From Hyphomicrobiales bacterium (lineage in GTDB: Bacteria; Pseudomonadota; Alphaproteobacteria; JAPOUT01): 64,000 bases of DNA. Positions 35,198 to 43,342 of this stretch are shown piece after piece. Location: contig JAPOUU010000108.1 in assembly GCA_026708505.1 (NCBI GenBank), forward strand, positions 38,040 through 102,039. Reading direction: 5' to 3'. The translations under genes and the position numbers were made by a program. The notes beneath the pieces were generated by a model, which saw nothing but the letters and a program-made list of their open reading frames with translations, was not told the DNA's origin and searched no databases. Position 1 is the stretch's first letter; the number at the start of each line of letters is the position of its first letter.

Positions 35198-36268
35198 CTA
35201 GAACGACATCGGTTTGAGTGCCCGGGCTTGCTTGCCTGTCGCTTCGCGCTCGGCATCGGGAAGCGGGATAAGCCCCTTGTCCACCAAATACCCCTCTTCG
35301 CCCCAAGCATCCTCATCGGTGAAAGCACCGACATATTCGCGCAAACCGGGGATATTGTCCACATGCGCGTTCTTCACATAGAAGAACAGCGAGCGTGACA
35401 CAGGATAATCTCCCGAGGCGATGTTCTCGAAACTGGGCTCGACACCATCAACATACGAGCCATGCAGGCGGTCGTGATTCTGGTCCAGGAAGCTAAACCC
35501 GAACACGCCGAATGCTCCCGGATTGCTTAGCAGCTTCTGCACGATGAGGTTGTCGTTCTCGCCGGCGTCAATCCAGGCGCCGTCCTCGCGAACCGTATGA
35601 CAGAGGGCTCTGTAAGCGTTCTTGTCCGACTTCTTCATCGCCTTGATGCTATCGAACGACTTGCAGCCGCCCTCCATGGCAATCTCGACGAAGGCATCGC
35701 GCGTCCCCGATGTCGGCGGAGGTCCGAGAACCTCGATCGCGACGTTCGGCAGGGACGGGTCAATGTCGCTCCAGTTTTTGTGGGGATTGGGCACCAAGTC
35801 GGCACCGTCCTCGCCGCCCTCGGGAACCTCCTTGGCCAGCGCAAGCCAGATCTGCCGCAAACTGACGTTTATCGTTGGTGTTTCTTTCGAATTCGCCAGG
35901 ACAATGCCGTCGAAACCGATCTTAACTTCGGTGACCTCGTTCACGCCGTTCTCGATGCAGGATTTGGCCTCCGAAGATTTGATGCGACGCGAGGCGTTGG
36001 TGATATCGGGATGCCCCTCGCCCACCCCGGCACAGAATAATTTCAAGCCGCCGCCGGAGCCGGTGCTCTCCACCAGCGGCGTGGGGAAGTCGGTGCTTTT
36101 GCCGAAATACTCGGAGACGGCCGCCGAAAACGGAAAAACCGTCGACGAACCGACAATGTGTATCCGGCCACGCTCGGCAAGACTTTCGCCCGCGCCGAAA
36201 CCGGTCAACAGTACCAGGGCGAACCCGAAGGCGAGCGCCCCTTTGATTGGAAATAGTAAGTTCCTCAT
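35198..36268 (-). CDS. pstS: Periplasmic phosphate-binding protein
   Basis: PstS captures phosphate in the periplasm and delivers it to PstCAB. The 356-residue protein has a signal peptide (MRNLLFPIKGALAFGFALVL, cleavage near SLA) and the phosphate-binding loops GSSTVFPFSAAVSEYF and ESTGSGGGLKLFCAG. The C-terminus carries the extension seen in alphaproteobacterial PstS. It is the first gene of the operon. I see no CTGTCAT-type Pho box in the 211 bp between its start and tRNA-Ser, although this region must carry the operon promoter. Confidence 0.95.
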   Translation of the reverse strand: MRNLLFPIKGALAFGFALVLLTGFGAGESLAERGRIHIVGSSTVFPFSAAVSEYFGKSTDFPTPLVESTGSGGGLKLFCAGVGEGHPDITNASRRIKSSEAKSCIENGVNEVTEVKIGFDGIVLANSKETPTINVSLRQIWLALAKEVPEGGEDGADLVPNPHKNWSDIDPSLPNVAIEVLGPPPTSGTRDAFVEIAMEGGCKSFDSIKAMKKSDKNAYRALCHTVREDGAWIDAGENDNLIVQKLLSNPGAFGVFGFSFLDQNHDRLHGSYVDGVEPSFENIASGDYPVSRSLFFYVKNAHVDNIPGLREYVGAFTDEDAWGEEGYLVDKGLIPLPDAEREATGKQARALKPMSF

Positions 36269-36479
36269 CTGATATCCTCCTTATGAGGTTGTTTGCGCGG
36301 CCTGGCACCGAATCGGCAGCCCCGAATCGGGCCGGTGATTCGCACATTTACACCATTTTGCCGATGATTTCCGAAAACGAAAAATATATTTTTTTCCTCT
36401 TGCCAAATTGGACGGTTGCGCTATCCTATGCGAATCGTTCGAGCCTCCAGGCTCCGAAAAACCCGCGCTGGCGGAGAAT

Positions 36480-36569
36480 TGGCGGAGAGGGTGGGATTCG
36501 AACCCACGGCACGCTTGCGCGCGCGGTAGTTTTCAAGACTACTGCCTTCGACCACTCGGCCACCTCTCC
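36480..36569 (-). tRNA. tRNA-Ser (anticodon UGA)
   Basis: A 90-nt class II tRNA. The acceptor stem GGAGAGG/CCTCTCC is perfect, the anticodon loop CTTGAAA reads UGA between GTAGT and ACTAC, a long GC-rich variable arm follows, and the T-loop is TTCGAAT. CCA is encoded (36480-36482). A 9-bp copy of its 3' end occurs about 12 bp further downstream. Confidence 0.97.
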
Positions 36570-36701
36570 TGTCCGCGCCGCCGGGGCCATCTTACAACTT
36601 TGACGCCGCCGTTTCGACATTCTTGTCACGAAACCCTAGACATATCCCGCCAAAGACGGCATATTCCAAGACATAATCTGAGACATTCGTATGGGGACGC
36701 C

Positions 36702-36947
36702 ATGCTGGCTTTGCTACGACATCCACTTTTTTATATGCTTCTCGCGGGAGCACTGCTATCTGGATGCGGTGCCATCTACGACCACTACCAACACAAGGAC
36801 TACGACCAAACATGCCAGCAGCAAGGCTGGGCACCGGACACGCAAGAATATGACGAATGCATCGAAGAACTCAAACAGGGACGCTCCAAGAAAGAAATGC
36901 CCGAATCCTTCCTCGACAGCGGATGGTGGATCGGCACGTGGTTCTAA
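36702..36947 (+). CDS. Small predicted lipoprotein
   Basis: An 81-residue protein with a lipoprotein signal peptide: hydrophobic FYMLLAGALLSGC with lipobox LSGC, Cys22 as the lipidated residue, then a charged mature part with two further cysteines (QTCQQQGW, YDECIEELK) and a C-terminal DSGWWIGTWF. I do not recognise the family. The ribosome-binding site is weak. Its last 98 bp overlap, in another frame, the only usable hisS start, so one of the two boundaries may be wrong. The clean lipobox argues that it is real. Confidence 0.6.
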   Translation: MLALLRHPLFYMLLAGALLSGCGAIYDHYQHKDYDQTCQQQGWAPDTQEYDECIEELKQGRSKKEMPESFLDSGWWIGTWF

Positions 36948-38481
36948 AACCGTAAAAGCACGACTCCCGAAGGGGCTGCGCGATATTGACGAGAGCGAGG
37001 CCCAGGCCCAGGGCAAGATGCTTCGAAACATGTCGAAGGTCTGCGCTTCCTGGGGCTTTGAAGCCTTGGAAACCCCCGTACTCGAATATGCCGACGCTTT
37101 GGGCAAATTCCTGCCGGACGAAGAGCGTCCCAACGCAGGCGTGTTCTCTTTAAGGGATGACGACGAGCAATGGCTTGCGTTGCGTTATGATCTCACCGCT
37201 CCACTGGCCCGTTATGTGGCGGAGAACCACGACTCCCTGCCCAAGCCCTTCCGCCGCTATCAATACGGCATGGTGTTCCGCAACGAAAAGCCCGACCCGG
37301 GACGCTTCCGGCAGTTCATGCAATTTGATGTTGATATTGTCGGCGCGCCTGCGCCCATGGCGGATGCGGAGTTGTGCGCCCTTGCCGCCGCCTGCATGGA
37401 CGCTTCGGGACTTGACCTGCAATGCTCGTTGCGGGTTTCCAACCGCAAGCTTCTGGACGGGCTGCTGGAAAACATCGGCATGGATAGAAACACTCCCGGT
37501 TTTGCGGAGCGGCGCCTGCGCATCTTTCGCGCCATCGACAAAAAGAAACGCCTCGGTTTGAAAGCGGTGGAAGAGCTTTTGGGCGAAGGGCGCAAGGACG
37601 TCTCCGGGGATTTTACGCAGGGCGCAGGGTTGAAACCGAAAGATTTGAAAAAGGTTCTTGATTTTACGGGGCTCGCGCCCGACCTTGACCATCTTGAAAA
37701 TCTTATGAAGGGCAGTTCCATAGGCGAACAGGGTGTCGAAGAACTGCGCGAAATGCTGGATTTGATACAGGCTTTCAAAGTTAGCGAGCCCAACGTGCAG
37801 ATAGACACATCCATCGTGCGCGGCTTGGATTACTATACCGGTCCCATCTTCGAAATTGATTCGGACGCACGGCCTAATGGAGCCGCATCCGATTCGGAAT
37901 CGGACGAAGCCCCGTCGGATTTTGACCTGGCGAGGCTTGGTTCGCTCGGCGGCGGCGGGCGTTATGACGGTTTGATTTCGCGTTTCAAGGGGGTGGAGAT
38001 TCCCGCCGCCGGGTTTTCCGTCGGAGTGAGTCGGCTGTATGCGGCCCTGAAAGAACAACGCAAACTGCCTTCCTTCAGCAAAAAGAGAGAGCTGGACGTA
38101 GTGATTTTGCAGATGGATCCGGCAGGCCGGCAGGAAGCCGCGCTCATGGCGCGGGAGCTGCGCCATGAGAAGATACAGGGACTGCTTTGGGGGGAAACGG
38201 AAGAGAGAAACATAAGCGCGGAAGTCTATCTAGGATCGAGCGGGATGCGCGCACAGATGCGTTATGCCGACCGCCGGGGCGCAAGGATCGCCATCATTCA
38301 AGGCGAGCGGGAGCGCAAGAACAACGAGGTGACCATACGCAACATGCTTTTGGGAAAAACCTTGTCCGGCGAAATCAAGGACGCCTCCGCGTGGAAGGAA
38401 GGCGGCGAAGCCCAGCACACCATTCCCAGAAACCAATTGGTTGCCGAGGTGCGCAAGATACTCGATCCACGGAATAAGTAA
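36850..38481 (+). CDS. hisS: Histidyl-tRNA synthetase
   Basis: HisRS charges tRNA-His. The class II motifs are clear: KARLPKGLRDID near the start, motif 2 FRNEKPDPGRFRQFMQFDVD, the histidine-binding RGLDYYTGPIFE and motif 3 region LGGGGRYDGL. The block LETPVLEYADALGKFLPDEE is the alphaproteobacterial form. Length from ATG 36850 is 543 residues, about 40 longer than usual. That ATG is the only standard start in frame before the conserved KARLPKG. The first ~33 residues (MTNASKNSNRDAPRKKC...) look like an out-of-frame reading of the lipoprotein gene, so a non-standard start near 36960 is possible. hisZ follows by 1 bp. Confidence 0.93.
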   Translation: MTNASKNSNRDAPRKKCPNPSSTADGGSARGSKTVKARLPKGLRDIDESEAQAQGKMLRNMSKVCASWGFEALETPVLEYADALGKFLPDEERPNAGVFSLRDDDEQWLALRYDLTAPLARYVAENHDSLPKPFRRYQYGMVFRNEKPDPGRFRQFMQFDVDIVGAPAPMADAELCALAAACMDASGLDLQCSLRVSNRKLLDGLLENIGMDRNTPGFAERRLRIFRAIDKKKRLGLKAVEELLGEGRKDVSGDFTQGAGLKPKDLKKVLDFTGLAPDLDHLENLMKGSSIGEQGVEELREMLDLIQAFKVSEPNVQIDTSIVRGLDYYTGPIFEIDSDARPNGAASDSESDEAPSDFDLARLGSLGGGGRYDGLISRFKGVEIPAAGFSVGVSRLYAALKEQRKLPSFSKKRELDVVILQMDPAGRQEAALMARELRHEKIQGLLWGETEERNISAEVYLGSSGMRAQMRYADRRGARIAIIQGERERKNNEVTIRNMLLGKTLSGEIKDASAWKEGGEAQHTIPRNQLVAEVRKILDPRNK

Positions 38482-38482
38482 G

Positions 38483-39601
38483 ATGTCTGTTCCCTCCGTT
38501 GACGCGCCGCGCGTTGAAAATGTTTCGTTTGCCCTTGCACGGATACTCCAGGAAGCGGGTTATACCCCGGTTTCCACGCCCATCCTGCAGCCGCTGGAAG
38601 TGTTTCTCGAATATGCCGGCGAAGACATTCGCAAGCGTCTCTACAGCGTTGCGGACATCGGCGGCGGCGAGCACTGCCTTCGCCCCGACCTGACCATTCC
38701 AACGTGCCGGCACTATCTTGCATCCTCGAACGGTGCAAACGGCGCCGAGGCGCGCCTGTGCTATCGCGGCGACGCCTTTCGTTACCACTCGAAAAACTCG
38801 CCGAAACCGTCGCAGTTCCCGCAAGTCGGCGCCGAGTATTTCGGCGGCAACAACCCCATTGAGGCCGATGCCGAAATCATGGCGCTCGCCATTGACGGGC
38901 TTCGTCGGCTCGGGTGCGAGAGTTTTGAGATGGAAATCGGCGACCTGCACTTGTTCGACGCTTTGGCGGAGAGCATCGGAAAAATTTCTCCTTGGGGCGA
39001 AAGGCTGCGCCAGGTGTTTCACCGCTCCGAGGAGCGCTTTGACAAATTACTTCAACTCGCGAGAGAAGACTCCCGGCCGACACGGCGCGAAACGTCCAGC
39101 AAAGACGATGCGGAGCCGATCAGCGCCGACATGGTTTTGGGAGGGCGTTCCGTCGAGGAAATCCGGGCGCGTTTTGAGGAACGTGCGGAACGCAGAAGCC
39201 TGCCTCCCCTGCCCGAAGACATCGGTGCAATGCTGGAGAAATTCCTGTGCATTCGAGCCCCCTTCCCCCGGGCGCTCAAGGACATCCGCACCGTTGCCAA
39301 AGCCATCGACATCGCACCGGCGCTCGAGCGCCTTGAACAACGTGCCGAATGTTTGCGCAAACAGGGCATCGATCTCAAGGACGCGGTTTTTTCCGCCGGT
39401 TTCGGGCGCAGGCTGGGCTATTACACCGGCTTCGTTTTCGAGGCACGCGTCGGTGAAATGCAAATCGCCGCGGGCGGACGTTACGACCACCTTCTCCAAG
39501 CGCTCGGAAGCGAGCGGAAGATTCCGGCGGTGGGCTTTGCCGCACGACCCGACCGGATTAGCGCCCTCTTTCCCGAAGCCGCCGGGAGGTTGGAGCCATG
39601 A
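38483..39601 (+). CDS. hisZ: ATP phosphoribosyltransferase regulatory subunit HisZ
   Basis: HisZ is a catalytically dead HisRS paralogue that pairs with short HisG and mediates histidine feedback inhibition. The 372-residue protein keeps the class II fold motifs (LRPDLTIPTCRHYLAS, RLGYYTGFVFEARVG, AAGGRYDHLLQALGS) but lacks the anticodon-binding domain. The start at 38483 is 1 bp after the hisS stop; the frame runs a little upstream into hisS without support. The ATGA overlap with hisG shows tight coupling. Confidence 0.94.
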   Translation: MSVPSVDAPRVENVSFALARILQEAGYTPVSTPILQPLEVFLEYAGEDIRKRLYSVADIGGGEHCLRPDLTIPTCRHYLASSNGANGAEARLCYRGDAFRYHSKNSPKPSQFPQVGAEYFGGNNPIEADAEIMALAIDGLRRLGCESFEMEIGDLHLFDALAESIGKISPWGERLRQVFHRSEERFDKLLQLAREDSRPTRRETSSKDDAEPISADMVLGGRSVEEIRARFEERAERRSLPPLPEDIGAMLEKFLCIRAPFPRALKDIRTVAKAIDIAPALERLEQRAECLRKQGIDLKDAVFSAGFGRRLGYYTGFVFEARVGEMQIAAGGRYDHLLQALGSERKIPAVGFAARPDRISALFPEAAGRLEP

Positions 39602-40368
39602 GCCTCTACCGCGAGACCATGGAGAGCCGGCTGTTGTTCGGCGTTCCCGCGAAAGGACGCATTTTCGAAGCGACGGAGGCATTCTTGCGCGAGGCGGGCG
39701 TTGCGATTGTCGGACAGGCGGGGCGCGGATACTTCGGCCACTTGGACGGCTTTCCCGAAGTTGCCGTTGCGTTTCTGCCGGCAAGCGAGATCGCGCTTGC
39801 TTTGGAGCGCGGCGAACTGCATCTCGGCATTAGCGGCAAGGATTTGCTGCACGAGAACATCGAAGCGCCCGGGGAATCGCTGGCCTTGATCGAGGATTTG
39901 GGATTCTCGCGCGCGGATTTATGCATCGGTGTTCCGAAGAGTTGGATTGACGCCGAAGACATGGACGACCTGGATGACATCGCCCGTGATTTTTACACCA
40001 AGCACCGTCGGCTGCTTCGGGTGGCAACGAAATACCCGCGATTGACCCGGCAGATTTTTGGCGGACACGGAGTCGATATGTATCGCATCGTTGCAAGTCT
40101 CGGAGCAACGGAGGGGGCGCCTCGTGCCGGCCTCGCCGAAGTCGTCGTTGACATCACTTCAACGGGTGCAACGCTGGATTCCAACGGACTTAAGCGGCTG
40201 AAAGATGTCTGCTGGAGCAGCCAGGCGCAGTTGGCGGCATCGCGGTCCGCCCCTTGGAGCAAAGCCGCCCTGGAACTTGCGAAAGAGCCGTTAAACAAGA
40301 TTTCCGTGCATTTGTCCCGGGACGGCAACCTGTGGCTGAAAAACCTAATCCAAAACATCAAGACATGA
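39598..40368 (+). CDS. hisG: ATP phosphoribosyltransferase catalytic subunit, short form
   Basis: HisG joins ATP and PRPP in the first step of histidine synthesis. The 256-residue protein lacks the C-terminal ACT-like regulatory domain, as expected when HisZ is present. The family motifs LLFGVPAKGRIFEATEAFL, LHLGISGKDLLHEN, RVATKYPRLTRQIF and VVDITSTGATLDSNGL (PRPP-binding loop) are visible. It overlaps hisZ by ATGA, and the operon ends here, 114 bp before gloA. Confidence 0.95.
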   Translation: MSLYRETMESRLLFGVPAKGRIFEATEAFLREAGVAIVGQAGRGYFGHLDGFPEVAVAFLPASEIALALERGELHLGISGKDLLHENIEAPGESLALIEDLGFSRADLCIGVPKSWIDAEDMDDLDDIARDFYTKHRRLLRVATKYPRLTRQIFGGHGVDMYRIVASLGATEGAPRAGLAEVVVDITSTGATLDSNGLKRLKDVCWSSQAQLAASRSAPWSKAALELAKEPLNKISVHLSRDGNLWLKNLIQNIKT

Positions 40369-40482
40369 AAAGGAAAGCCTTGAAAAACCGAAACAAATAA
40401 TTTTTATTATTTTTTCTTTTCGTTCCCCCGCGTTTTTGGGTTATGCTTATAGGTAATTTCGGGTTCGCACAGGGGAAAGACC

Positions 40483-40878
40483 ATGGCAAAAATCATTCAC
40501 ACCATGCTACGCGTTCTGGACGAGGGGCGTTCCGTTGACTTCTACCGCAAGGCCTTCGGGCTTGAGGTTGCCAACCGGATGGATTTCGACAGTTTCACCC
40601 TCGTTTATCTGCGCAACGACGAAAACGACGTTGAACTGGAACTCACCATCAACAAAGACCAAAAAGAGCCCTACACACACGGGAACGCTTACGGGCACAT
40701 TGCCGTTGCCGTTGATGATGTTGCGGCCGAGCACGCGCGCTTTGAGCGCGAAGGCCTTGAGCCGCGGAAACTCATCGACATGAAACATGACGGAAAGCCT
40801 TTGGCAAAACTCTTTTTCATCACCGATCCGGACGGTTATGAAATCGAAGTTCTACAGAAGCAGGGACGTTACCAATAA
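40483..40878 (+). CDS. gloA: Lactoylglutathione lyase (glyoxalase I)
   Basis: Converts the hemithioacetal of methylglyoxal and glutathione to S-lactoylglutathione. The 131-residue VOC-fold protein retains the four metal ligands of GloA: His6 (IIHTMLRV), Glu in DVELELT, His in YGHIAVAVDD and Glu in GYEIEVLQK. DFYRKAFGLEVANRMDF and LAKLFFITDPDGYEIE are typical of the Ni-dependent bacterial form. It fits with gshA elsewhere in the window. Confidence 0.92.
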   Translation: MAKIIHTMLRVLDEGRSVDFYRKAFGLEVANRMDFDSFTLVYLRNDENDVELELTINKDQKEPYTHGNAYGHIAVAVDDVAAEHARFEREGLEPRKLIDMKHDGKPLAKLFFITDPDGYEIEVLQKQGRYQ

Positions 40879-40904
40879 CGAGGAAAAGCAGAGGGAGCAA
40901 CAAA

Positions 40905-41408
40905 ATGCAAAAAGAAAATGTTTTGACACGCAGGGATCTTCTCGCGCGTTCCATGGGAGTCGCCGGAGCTTTTACGCTGGGCGGCTCTTTTATTGCCGCA
41001 ACCGACGCCGCATGGGCCCTTGAGGTGAAGCATCTCCAGCCCCGGACCATGGCAACCCTTGTGCAGATGGCTAGGGACATCTATCCCCATGACAGCATCG
41101 GCGATGAATTCTACGCCATTGCCGTCAAGGGCTACGACACGCCCGAGCAGGCCCCGGGCATTGAGGAGGGCATCGCCATGCTGGACGGCATGTCCGGCGG
41201 CGGCTATCTCGACATCGGCTGGGAAGCCGACCGCAACGCCGTGCTGCGACGCGTACAGGACACCGAGTTCTTTCAAATGATCCGCGGCGGATTGGTCGTG
41301 GGTCTATACAATCAAAAAGAAGTCTGGCCGATTTTCGGTTATGAGGGCGAGTCCTTTTCCAAGGGCGGCTACATGGACCGCGGCTTCAACGATATCAACT
41401 GGCTATAA
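40905..41408 (+). CDS. Tat-exported small subunit of a GMC-type dehydrogenase (gluconate 2-dehydrogenase subunit 3 family)
   Basis: A 167-residue protein beginning with a twin-arginine signal (LTRRDLLARSMGVAGAFTLG), so it is exported folded and should carry its flavoprotein partner with it. The remainder, including ATLVQMARDIYPHDSIGDEF and NQKEVWPIFGYEGESFSKGG, matches the small subunit that accompanies periplasmic membrane-bound GMC dehydrogenases. It lies 15 bp before the flavoprotein gene on the same strand. Confidence 0.85.
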   Translation: MQKENVLTRRDLLARSMGVAGAFTLGGSFIAATDAAWALEVKHLQPRTMATLVQMARDIYPHDSIGDEFYAIAVKGYDTPEQAPGIEEGIAMLDGMSGGGYLDIGWEADRNAVLRRVQDTEFFQMIRGGLVVGLYNQKEVWPIFGYEGESFSKGGYMDRGFNDINWL

Positions 41409-41423
41409 AGGAGGGACTTAATT

Positions 41424-42995
41424 ATGGCTGCACCTTTCGATAAAAGCGACGACAGTGTCGTCGTGGTGATTGGCACGGGCGCCGGCGGCGGCGTTCTTGC
41501 CGGTGAACTCGCGGTTAAGGGAATCAATGTCGTCGCGCTTGAAGCGGGCGGGCGGTACCTCCCCGAAGATTATGTCAACGACGAGTGGGACAGTTTTGCG
41601 CAACTGGCGTGGACCGACGCTCGAACCACCAGCGGAAACTGGCGCGTCAGCAGGGACTTTTCCGGTCTGCCTGCGTGGATTGTCAAAGCCGTCGGCGGCA
41701 CGACCGTGCACTGGGCGGGGGCGTCCCTGCGCTTTCAGGAGCACGAGTTCCGCGTGCGCAGCGAATATGGAAACATTCCCGGCGCAAACCTGCTGGACTG
41801 GCCGCTCACGCTTCAAGAGCTTGAGCCCTACTACGACAGGGCCGAGAAGAATCTCGGAGTCACCCGCACCCATGGAATTCCGGGGTTGCCGGGGAGCAAC
41901 AATTATCTTGTTTTCGAGGCGGGCGCGAAGGCGCTGGGCTACAAAAACGTGCACACCGGACGCATGGCGATCAACTCCGAGGATTATGACGGACGGCTTG
42001 CCTGCCAGCAGACGGGTTTCTGCTTTCAAGGATGCAAATGGGGGGCAAAATGGTCGAGCGGCTACGTCGACATTCCCCGGGGCGAAGCCACCGGCAACCT
42101 TGAAGTGCGCGAGCACGCCCACGCCGCGCGCATCGAACATAACTCCGAAGGCAAAGTCACCGGCGTCACCTACTTCGACAAGGACGGCAACGAGCACCGC
42201 CAAAGGGCTCGGCTGGTCTGCGTTGCCGGAAATTCCTTCGAGAGTCCCCGGCTGTTGTTGAATTCGGCATCCGCGATGTTCCCCGACGGACTCGCCAACA
42301 GTTCCGGTCAGGTCGGCAAGAATTACATGCGCCACATGACCGGCTCGGTCTACGGCATCTTCGACAAGCCCGTGCGCATGTGGCGCGGCACCACCATGGC
42401 AGGCATCGTCACCGATGAAGCCCGGAACGATCCTTCCCGCGGATTTGTCGGCGGTTACGAAATGGAGACCCTTGCGCTCGGCATCCCCTTCATGGCTGCC
42501 TTCCTCAACCCCGGAGCATGGGGACGGGAATTCACAACCGCGCTGGACTCCTACGAGAACATGGCGGGCATGTGGCTTGTCGGCGAAGACATGCCCCAGG
42601 AGACCAACCAGATCTCCTTGAGCCCCGACACCAAAGACCAATGGGGGCTGCCTGTCGTGAACGTGCACTTCTCCGACCACGCCAACGACATCGCGATGCG
42701 CAACCATGCCTACCGGCAGGGCAAGGCGATCTACGAAGCGGTCGGGGCCACCCGCACCATGCCGACGCCTCCCTACCCCTCCACCCACAACCTCGGCACA
42801 AACCGCATGTCCGAGAAAGCCCACGAGGGCGTTGTTAACAAGTGGGGGCAAAGTCACGATATCTCGAATCTGTTTGTTTCCGACGGCAGTCAATTCACGA
42901 CCGGGGGCGCGGAAAATCCGACCTTGACGATTGTAGCGCTGGCGTTTCGCCAGGCCGACCACATCGCCGAGGAAATGTCGAGGGGCGCACTCTAA
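41424..42995 (+). CDS. GMC-family FAD oxidoreductase, large subunit
   Basis: A 523-residue flavoprotein with the N-terminal FAD motif VVVIGTGAGGGVLAGELAVK, the segment KAVGGTTVHWAGASLRF and the C-terminal GMC domain (PYPSTHNLGTNRMSEKAH, NLFVSDGSQFTTGGAENPTL). It should oxidise a sugar, sugar acid or alcohol on the periplasmic side. It has no signal peptide of its own, consistent with hitch-hiking on the Tat subunit encoded just upstream. The cytochrome c subunit that often completes such complexes is not adjacent. The substrate is unknown. Confidence 0.87.
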   Translation: MAAPFDKSDDSVVVVIGTGAGGGVLAGELAVKGINVVALEAGGRYLPEDYVNDEWDSFAQLAWTDARTTSGNWRVSRDFSGLPAWIVKAVGGTTVHWAGASLRFQEHEFRVRSEYGNIPGANLLDWPLTLQELEPYYDRAEKNLGVTRTHGIPGLPGSNNYLVFEAGAKALGYKNVHTGRMAINSEDYDGRLACQQTGFCFQGCKWGAKWSSGYVDIPRGEATGNLEVREHAHAARIEHNSEGKVTGVTYFDKDGNEHRQRARLVCVAGNSFESPRLLLNSASAMFPDGLANSSGQVGKNYMRHMTGSVYGIFDKPVRMWRGTTMAGIVTDEARNDPSRGFVGGYEMETLALGIPFMAAFLNPGAWGREFTTALDSYENMAGMWLVGEDMPQETNQISLSPDTKDQWGLPVVNVHFSDHANDIAMRNHAYRQGKAIYEAVGATRTMPTPPYPSTHNLGTNRMSEKAHEGVVNKWGQSHDISNLFVSDGSQFTTGGAENPTLTIVALAFRQADHIAEEMSRGAL

Positions 42996-43013
42996 AAAAA
43001 AGGAACACATGTT

Positions 43014-43334
43014 ATGGACGGTATGAAAGAACGCAAGAAAGCGGCAGAGACGAAATTTAGTCGCGACAAGGAGATGGAATTCAAATCCGAAGCGCGCCGA
43101 AACAAGTTGGTCGGACGCTGGGCGGCGGAGCTAATGAATCTCTCGCAATCCGAAACCGCGGAATACATCCGCGAAGTCATCGAAGCCGATTTTGAAGAGG
43201 CCGGCGATGAAGACGTGTTCCGCAAACTTCGCGCCGATTTTGACGCGCGGGGAATCGAGCAGTCGGATCACCAAATCCGGCGCGCCATGGCGGAATGCAT
43301 GGAAGAGGCGCGCCGCCAGATTGCCAGCGAGTAG
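43014..43334 (+). CDS. F1-ATPase inhibitor subunit zeta (DUF1476)
   Basis: A 106-residue helical protein matching the alphaproteobacterial zeta subunit, which blocks ATP hydrolysis by F1FO-ATP synthase. Characteristic stretches are ARRNKLVGRWAAELM, EVIEADFEEAGDEDVFRKLR and GIEQSDHQIRRAM. The N-terminus (MKERKKAAETKFSRDKEMEF) is the inhibitory region in the family. It ends 8 bp from the convergent purB stop. This family is practically restricted to alphaproteobacteria, so it is good taxonomic evidence. Confidence 0.93.
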   Translation: MDGMKERKKAAETKFSRDKEMEFKSEARRNKLVGRWAAELMNLSQSETAEYIREVIEADFEEAGDEDVFRKLRADFDARGIEQSDHQIRRAMAECMEEARRQIASE

Positions 43335-43342
43335 CTCCGGAT

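Noticed and set aside
36269..36479. Pho box upstream of pstS
   Set aside because: I could not find a CTGTCAT-type direct repeat on either strand; a diverged PhoB site cannot be excluded but is not supported.
41418..43010. 530-codon open frame on the minus strand opposite the GMC oxidoreductase gene
   Set aside because: Antisense shadow of a GC-rich gene; the plus-strand frame has clear FAD and GMC motifs, the antisense product has none.
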